From Enterobacterales bacterium CwR94 (GTDB taxonomy: Bacteria; Pseudomonadota; Gammaproteobacteria; Enterobacterales; Enterobacteriaceae): 64,000 nucleotides of DNA. A program made the position numbers and the translations under genes. The stretch spans positions 186,001 to 250,000 of the forward strand of contig KZ478064.1 of the NCBI GenBank assembly GCA_002837195.1. The letters are read 5' to 3'. Shown piece by piece: positions 58,934-64,000 of this stretch. Under the pieces are notes generated by a model. That model had not been told where the DNA came from. It did not search any database and was given only the letters and a program-made list of their open reading frames with translations. The first letter of the stretch is position 1. The number at the start of each line of letters is the position of its first letter.

Positions 58934-60693
58934 ACATCACCCAACGTGAAATACAGCCGGGAAATATGGTGACCAGTGATAATCAGTCACTGTTTTATCG
59001 GTGCTGGCCAGCGCCGCAAACGGCGGTGCCAAAAGTGGTGGTACTGTTCCACCGCGGGCATGAACACTCAGGCCGTCTTGAACATATCGTAAATGAACTG
59101 GATATGCCGGATGTCACCTTCTATGCCTGGGATGCACGTGGGCACGGTGAATCGCCGGGGCCGCGCGGCTACAGCCCATCCCTGCAGCGTTCGGTGCAGG
59201 ACGTTGAAGAATTTATGCAGCACGTCGTCAGCGTTAGCGGTGTGCCTATGCAGCACATTGTCGTGATTGCGCAGAGTGTTGGCGCGGTTCTCGCGGCGAG
59301 CTGGGTACATGATTATGCGCCGCAGATCAGGGCGTTGGTGCTGGCGTCACCTGCATTTAAAGTCAAACTGTATGTTCCTTTTGCCCGTGCGGGATTGTCA
59401 TTACTGCAAAAATTCAAGAAAGGCGGCTTTGTTAATTCCTATGTGAAGGGGAAATACCTGACGCATGATCCGGAACGCATTGAAAGTTTTAATAACGATC
59501 CCCTGATCTCCCGCCCCATCGCGGTTCCGGTTTTACTCGATTTATATAAAACCGCAGAGCGCTTAGTGGCCGATGCCAGCGCAATTACCGTACCCGTGCA
59601 GATGCTGGTCTCGGGGGCTGATTATGTGGTGCATCGTAAACCTCAGATCCGTTTCTATGAACGTTTACGCAGCCCGGTGAAAGAGCTGCATATCATGCCG
59701 GGTTTCTACCATGACACGCTGGGTGAAAAAGACCGCCACCTGGCACTGGATAAAATCAGAGATTTTGTGGCGGAACGTTTTGCGACGCCTTTTACCGCTT
59801 TTGATTACCGCGAAGAAGATGCGCGCAGCCCCTCGGCGGATGAGTGGCGTCAATTAGCCGGTGGGGCAGAGCCTTTCTCTGTCGAAAGCCTGGGCTATCG
59901 GGCACTGCGTGTGGGGATGAAAGCGGTAGCGCCTTATTCGGAAGGGGTAAAACTGGGTTTTACCACCGGGTTCGATTCGGGCAGCACACTGGATTACGTC
60001 TATCGCAACACGCCACAGGGGCGCACAGCCATTGGCCGCTACATCGATCGGCAGTATCTCAACAGCATTGGCTGGCGCGGTATACGCCAGCGTAAAGTGA
60101 ATCTGCAACAGATGATTGTGCAAGCGGTACAGCATCTTCAGCAACAAGGGATGCCGGTGCGCATTGCGGATATTGCGGCTGGGCATGGACGCTATGTGTT
60201 GGATGCCATTGAGTCTGTTGAGGGGATCGACAGTATTCTGCTGCGTGATTACAGCGAGTTGAACGTTGAAAAAGGCAGTCAACTGATCGCCGAGCGCCAA
60301 CTGCAGGAGATGGCCAAATTTGTGCAGGGTGATGCCTTTGATCAGGCTTCATTGAGTCAACTCGAGCCCGCGCCAACGTTGGGAATTGTTTCGGGACTGT
60401 ATGAACTCTTTCCTGAAAATGCGCTGATCCGCGCCTCGCTGGCGGGACTGGCAGAGGCTATTCCGGCGGGGGGATTGTTGATCTACACCGGACAACCCTG
60501 GCATCCGCAGTTGAAAACCATTGCCTGGTCACTGACGAGCCATCGACAGGGTCTGCCTTGGGTAATGCGCGTTCGCTCGCAGGGTGAGATGGATGCACTC
60601 GTCAATGATGCGGGCTTCGAAAAATGCGCGCAGCTGATTGATGAGTATGGCATTTTTACCGTGTCGTTAGCGGTGCGCAAAGCGAATGCGTAA
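58930..60693 (+). CDS. ynbC: Fused alpha/beta hydrolase and methyltransferase YnbC
   Basis: A 587-residue two-domain protein. Residues about 20-285 are an alpha/beta hydrolase of the lysophospholipase/monoacylglycerol lipase kind (HRGHEHSGR, AWDARGHGESPG, nucleophile in IAQSVGAV, an AxSxG rather than GxSxG elbow, and catalytic His in GFYHDTLGE). Residues about 370-580 are a class I SAM-methyltransferase-like domain (motif I RIADIAAGHGRYVLD). It resembles E. coli YnbC along its length. It probably trims or modifies acyl-lipids. It overlaps the acyltransferase upstream and ynbD downstream by 8 bases. Confidence 0.88.
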   Translation: MNITQREIQPGNMVTSDNQSLFYRCWPAPQTAVPKVVVLFHRGHEHSGRLEHIVNELDMPDVTFYAWDARGHGESPGPRGYSPSLQRSVQDVEEFMQHVVSVSGVPMQHIVVIAQSVGAVLAASWVHDYAPQIRALVLASPAFKVKLYVPFARAGLSLLQKFKKGGFVNSYVKGKYLTHDPERIESFNNDPLISRPIAVPVLLDLYKTAERLVADASAITVPVQMLVSGADYVVHRKPQIRFYERLRSPVKELHIMPGFYHDTLGEKDRHLALDKIRDFVAERFATPFTAFDYREEDARSPSADEWRQLAGGAEPFSVESLGYRALRVGMKAVAPYSEGVKLGFTTGFDSGSTLDYVYRNTPQGRTAIGRYIDRQYLNSIGWRGIRQRKVNLQQMIVQAVQHLQQQGMPVRIADIAAGHGRYVLDAIESVEGIDSILLRDYSELNVEKGSQLIAERQLQEMAKFVQGDAFDQASLSQLEPAPTLGIVSGLYELFPENALIRASLAGLAEAIPAGGLLIYTGQPWHPQLKTIAWSLTSHRQGLPWVMRVRSQGEMDALVNDAGFEKCAQLIDEYGIFTVSLAVRKANA

Positions 60694-61993
60694 CAGAGAA
60701 ACACGCACTCTCCGCTGGCGGGGAGTGCTCTGGTTATTACTGCTGGCCCCGCTGTTTTTTATGACTTACGGCCAGGTGAATACCTTTACCGCGACGCGCG
60801 ATGATGTGGGGCATTTTGTCTATGGCTGGGAGTCGGCAATCCCTTTTCTGCCGTGGACAATCGTGCCTTACTGGAGCATTGATCTGCTCTATGGGCTGTC
60901 GCTTTTTATCTGCACCAACAAACAAGAACTCAACCGTCATGGGCTGCGGCTGCTCGCAGCATCGCTGGTGGCTTGTATAGGATTTCTGCTCTATCCCTTG
61001 CAATTTTCCTGGCCGCGTCCTGAAACAACGGGCGTTTTTGGTTGGCTTTTCCAGCAACTGGAACAGTTTGACTTGCCATATAATCAGGCGCCTTCGCTGC
61101 ATATCATTCTGGCGTGGCTGCTTTGGTTGCGCTTTCGTCAGCATGTTTCGGGAGTGGGCGCCGCGCTAAATACGGCGTGGTTTGGGCTGATTGCGGTATC
61201 GGTATTAACCACCTGGCAGCATCATTTTATTGACGTGTTAAGCGGCGGGTTTGCCGGTGTATTGATCAGCTACTGCATTCCAATGACGGGGCAATGGCGA
61301 GGATTTCGTCGCGAGTTTCCCGCTTACCGATTGGCGCGGCGTTATATGCTGGGGGCGCTGCTGTGTGTGGGCGTCGCTCTGCTGGTGCCACACGGCGTGT
61401 TGTGGATCTGGCCTGCGCTGGCCCTGGCTTTGGTATCCCTGGCTTATTTAGGTCTGGGAGAGGGCATTTTTCAAAAAGATGCTCACGGCAATCTCTCTCT
61501 CTCCGCGCGCATCTTACTCTTTCCTTATCTGTGCGTGGCGCGGATCTCGCGGCGCTATTTTTGTCGCAACCTTAGTCACAGTGACGAAATTTATAGCGGT
61601 ATTTCAATCGGTTATTATCCGCAGACCAGCATTGTGCAACAGGCCATGTTGGACCTGACCGCGGAATATTCTGTGCCCCGATTGCCGGTGATGCCGCGGG
61701 CGGTCGCGTCAGTTGCCCTGCTGGATCTGAAAACACCTGAACTCCATCAACTCAGGCAGGCCGTCTCGATGTTACAGATCCTGAGGCAGCAGCACGCAAC
61801 GGTTCTGGTGCACTGCGCATTAGGGTTATCACGCAGCGCCGTCGTGGTGGCCGCATGGCTGATTCAGGAACGAAAATGTGCGGATGTGAAGGATGCTGTC
61901 GATCTGATTCGTGGCAGGCGGCCATCGATCCATTTAACGCTTGAACACCTGGTTTTACTGCAACGCTTTCGGGATGAAAGGGATGGAAAATAA
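60686..61993 (+). CDS. ynbD: PAP2 and dual-specificity phosphatase fusion YnbD
   Basis: A 435-residue protein. Residues about 5-215 form a multi-helix PAP2-like membrane phosphatase domain (PSLHIILAW, HHFIDVLSGGFAG); residues about 260-435 are a dual-specificity phosphatase with the HC-x5-R loop H376-C377 to R383 (HCALGLSRS). Like E. coli YnbD. The combination suggests dephosphorylation of a phospholipid intermediate, as PTPMT-type phosphatases do for phosphatidylglycerol phosphate. It overlaps ynbC by 8 bases and the next gene by 11. Confidence 0.88.
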   Translation: MRNRETRTLRWRGVLWLLLLAPLFFMTYGQVNTFTATRDDVGHFVYGWESAIPFLPWTIVPYWSIDLLYGLSLFICTNKQELNRHGLRLLAASLVACIGFLLYPLQFSWPRPETTGVFGWLFQQLEQFDLPYNQAPSLHIILAWLLWLRFRQHVSGVGAALNTAWFGLIAVSVLTTWQHHFIDVLSGGFAGVLISYCIPMTGQWRGFRREFPAYRLARRYMLGALLCVGVALLVPHGVLWIWPALALALVSLAYLGLGEGIFQKDAHGNLSLSARILLFPYLCVARISRRYFCRNLSHSDEIYSGISIGYYPQTSIVQQAMLDLTAEYSVPRLPVMPRAVASVALLDLKTPELHQLRQAVSMLQILRQQHATVLVHCALGLSRSAVVVAAWLIQERKCADVKDAVDLIRGRRPSIHLTLEHLVLLQRFRDERDGK

Positions 61994-62375
61994 ACAGGAA
62001 ATACACGCGATTTTTATCGCTCATCTTGCCAGTTGGCGCTACTTCATTGGGTTAAGTCTGATACCGCTGGTTGTGATACTGCATTATCCCTTGAGCAGTT
62101 TCAGCCTGCTGGCATTTGTTGCGATGATGCTTAACGTTTATTACTGCTGGCGCCTGTTTCTGGATGAGCGCCTGTTTACGCTACTGCACGCAGGTATGGC
62201 TGAGTCTTCCCTTGATGACGCCCTGTCCCGCATCTGGGGGGCATCCTTTACTCAGGGCAGAGACTGGCAGGCTCGCTGGCACGGAACACGGCAACTCTTT
62301 CGACGCGCATTTGCCGCCTTCCTGGGAGTGTGGGTACTGGCGCTGCTGCGTATGTTGATGCTGGTGGTGTCATAG
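61983..62375 (+). CDS. Small membrane protein at the end of the ynb-type operon
   Basis: A 130-residue protein with two or three hydrophobic segments (RYFIGLSLIPLVVILHYPLS, LAFVAMMLNVYYCWRLFLD, and AFLGVWVLALLRMLMLVVS at the C-terminus) and a soluble part between. I do not recognise the family. ATG 61983 overlaps the ynbD stop region by 11 bases, and GAAAGGG lies just before it; the frame extends to 61941 with weaker starts. Its coupling to ynbD suggests it is a late member of the lipid operon. Confidence 0.7.
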   Translation: MENKQEIHAIFIAHLASWRYFIGLSLIPLVVILHYPLSSFSLLAFVAMMLNVYYCWRLFLDERLFTLLHAGMAESSLDDALSRIWGASFTQGRDWQARWHGTRQLFRRAFAAFLGVWVLALLRMLMLVVS

Positions 62376-62424
62376 CCTGTATGGCGAGTAATCACTCTGC
62401 TTAAGGATGACAGGAAGACGCGTG

Positions 62425-62745
62425 ATGAGTGCTAAAAATAATAAGAAAAAGGTAGAAAAACCAACCATCATAAAGCGAATAGATCGCTTTGCAGTCTGCT
62501 TTTTGTTATTTGGGCCAGTATTTTTTCGGATAGCGATGGGCGCAGGAAAAGTAGGGATGATTGTACCGTTAGTGTTTTTCTCCAGCGTTATATACATTGT
62601 GACTTTTAATATTTTAGTCCATAAAAAAATAGAGGCCTCCTCGCGATGGATCGCTCGCTTTGCTTATGAATATCCAGGGCATCATCTGGCATGGTTCCTG
62701 ATGATACTCATGGGGATGGTGATTAAAGCGGTTATTATGGGATAA
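62425..62745 (+). CDS. Small membrane protein of unknown function
   Basis: A 106-residue protein with a lysine-rich N-terminus (SAKNNKKKVEKP), three hydrophobic stretches (FAVCFLLFGPVFFRIAMGA, GMIVPLVFFSSVIYIVTFN, AWFLMILMGMVIKAVIM) and no known domain. ATG 62425 follows AGGAAG by about 7 bases; ATG 62407 is also possible. It is 49 bases after the previous gene. Confidence 0.65.
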   Translation: MSAKNNKKKVEKPTIIKRIDRFAVCFLLFGPVFFRIAMGAGKVGMIVPLVFFSSVIYIVTFNILVHKKIEASSRWIARFAYEYPGHHLAWFLMILMGMVIKAVIMG

Positions 62746-62962
62746 GGGAATACACTCTAAATACGTTAATGGGTGGCGCATTTAATTTAAAGCATCGCGG
62801 TGCAGTTACAGCGAATCTGAGAAAATGCTTTTGACAATCTCTCTTAGGACCGCGGGTGAAGACATCAAGAAAAATACATTAAATCAACCCATGTATTCAA
62901 ATTTGAAGGTGGCTTGCTTTGAATGAATACGCAGGGTTATTAACATAAAGGTAATAAAGGCT

Positions 62963-63376
62963 ATGTTTTACTACGTCGTCTGCAGCCTTATCGTCATATC
63001 ATCCGCCTGCTTACAGGCATTTTGCGGTATGTTGATGATAACGCCTCGAGAAGTGGGGGGAACACTGTTTGGCGGCATGTTTATGACGCTGATTTATTTA
63101 AGTGGTTGGTTGCTTGCCACCCTCAGTTTAGTCACGAGCATCGCATGCCGGGTCTTAGGCGCAAAAATAGGATTGCTTTGCTCCAGTTTGGTGCAAATCA
63201 TTTGGGGGCTAATATCAATAATGAATTATCCTGATGACTATAACGGTAATCTGATTTTTTCACCTGGGAAGGATGAAATATTTGTTCTATTGGTGATTGT
63301 GGCTTTTACATTAATTCTGGGCTGTGTCCCCTTAAAAACCTGTTGGTTAAAAGTAAAAGGGTTTTTAATGAAATGA
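62963..63376 (+). CDS. Four-helix membrane protein of unknown function
   Basis: A 137-residue protein with four hydrophobic stretches, beginning MFYYVVCSLIVISSACLQAF and including MFMTLIYLSGWLLATLSLV and FVLLVIVAFTLILGCVPL. AAGGTAATAAAGG precedes the ATG. No family recognised. The local DNA is AT-rich and the downstream area holds remnant frames, which is compatible with a horizontally acquired patch. Confidence 0.65.
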   Translation: MFYYVVCSLIVISSACLQAFCGMLMITPREVGGTLFGGMFMTLIYLSGWLLATLSLVTSIACRVLGAKIGLLCSSLVQIIWGLISIMNYPDDYNGNLIFSPGKDEIFVLLVIVAFTLILGCVPLKTCWLKVKGFLMK

Positions 63377-63681
63377 AAATGGCGTCTGCTGGGGAGTGCT
63401 GTTCATCGCGTCGAAGGGCAGAAAAGAAATATCTGGTTATTTTGGCGCTTATGTTAGGTCGTACTGGAAAAGCGTTGAATACAGTACCAGTAGGTGCGCG
63501 CGGTTAAGGCTGCACTATCCGACAGAGGGCGTTATGCTATTGATGCCGGGCGGCGGAGTATCGATTGGGTGCGCCATGGCGCCAAATTTATACCGAAAGG
63601 CGAGGTGTTGATTCATCATAGTGAACATCTCAGATAACATGCACATATCTCATTTTACATCGCTAAATCAGAGCAATATTT
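63377..63681. other. 305-bp gap with remnant frame
   Basis: No complete gene. A 47-codon frame from GTG 63494 to TAA 63635-63637 has protein-like residues at its end (IDWVRHGAKFIPKGEVLIHH), while the region before it carries frames such as ISGYFGAYVRSYWKS in another register. This looks like the decayed 3' end of a gene. I cannot name the family. Confidence 0.4.
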
Positions 63682-64000
63682 ATGTCAGCTAAAGCACGGT
63701 TCTTACAAAAACTTCAGGATAATAATCCACGTATTGACCCGAACGCGAGTAAAGGCCAGGCGGATTTGGCCGCATTTCAACTGCGTCTGGAAGCACTGCA
63801 GGGCATCATTGATGACTGGCTGGAGGGAACCGGAATCGCTATTGCCAACGGTCACTGCTTGCTGACGGAAATGCTGATTGGCAGCTCCGCCTTTACGGTT
63901 CCCTGTTTTGAACTCCATCATGAAAATCGAGTGGTGAAATTCACCCCGATATATCTCTACGGGCAGGGCGTGACGGGATGCGTAGAGGTAACGCTTATCG
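63682..64000 (+). CDS. Unknown protein, 3' partial
   Basis: ATG 63682 opens a frame that is free of stops to the window end (106 codons). It begins MSAKARFLQKLQDNNPRIDP and continues with a helical, then beta-rich part (TGIAIANGHCLLTEMLIGSS, VVKFTPIYLYGQGVTGCVEV). There is no signal peptide. I do not recognise the family with certainty; the size and setting after a remnant gene would fit an immunity-type protein next to a lost toxin end, but this is only a guess. It runs off the window. Confidence 0.6.
   Translation, partial: MSAKARFLQKLQDNNPRIDPNASKGQADLAAFQLRLEALQGIIDDWLEGTGIAIANGHCLLTEMLIGSSAFTVPCFELHHENRVVKFTPIYLYGQGVTGCVEVTLI

Overview
The window looks like a chromosomal segment of an enterobacterium (order Enterobacterales). 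The run yjcB - cyclic-di-GMP enzyme - soxS/soxR - glutathione transferase - ghxP (yjcD) - yjcE has the same order as around soxRS in Escherichia coli, and further on there are nar, nfeF/nfeR and ynbABCD genes. The three-gene membrane gluconate 2-dehydrogenase, the plant-associate style catabolic operon and the adhesins would suit an Erwiniaceae member such as Pantoea or a related environmental genus. That genus-level guess is inference; no rRNA or tRNA is present to test it.

Layout. 0-13.6 kb: end of an ATP-grasp polysaccharide-type gene, yjcB, a GGDEF diguanylate cyclase, the divergent soxS/soxR pair with an intact SoxR box, a glutathione transferase, a purine permease behind a PurR-like box, an Na+/H+ antiporter, a Nudix hydrolase, two exported proteins, a LysE exporter with an AraC regulator, and a nimR/nimT-like regulator and exporter. 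13.6-22.5 kb: a respiratory nitrate reductase operon (narK/narU, narG/Z, narH/Y, narJ/W, narI/V) behind a NarL/NarP-type 7-2-7 site and closed by a strong terminator inside a 74-bp tandem/inverted repeat block. 22.5-26.7 kb: an NMT1/SsuA-type ABC importer and, divergently, a Fur-box-preceded siderophore-interacting reductase with a PadR regulator. 26.8-28.5 kb: two small genes of unknown function with an eroded upstream partner.

28.5-36.3 kb is the most interesting metabolic block. A FadR-type GntR regulator with a DUF1330 gene is divergent from a six-gene operon: DUF1185 protein, alpha/beta hydrolase, flavin reductase fused to a Nudix-like domain, luciferase-like monooxygenase, aldehyde dehydrogenase and NCS1 permease. 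Its parts list resembles the Rut pyrimidine pathway and the monooxygenase-based opening of N-heteroaromatic rings, but it is neither. Two identical palindromic operators flank the intergenic region. 36.5-40.4 kb encodes a periplasm-facing gluconate 2-dehydrogenase (small, flavin and triheme cytochrome subunits), followed by an exported protein made of eight 11-residue repeats.

41-55 kb is an AT-richer surface-adhesion and regulator block: a trimeric YadA-type autotransporter with a lipoprotein partner, a four-repeat Myb/SANT-like protein, a LuxR-type regulator, a ToxR-like membrane regulator with a FidL-like partner, a soluble winged-helix protein, and a classical autotransporter. 54.6-56.5 kb holds decayed genes: a membrane protein broken by one in-frame TGA, and a deletion scar joining the 5' end of a ketoacyl-ACP synthase III to the 3' end of a glycosyltransferase. 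56.7-62.4 kb is an ynbABCD-type lipid locus with an extra PlsC-like acyltransferase, which together could make and remodel a phospholipid. The window ends with two small membrane proteins, a short remnant ORF and the start of an unknown gene.
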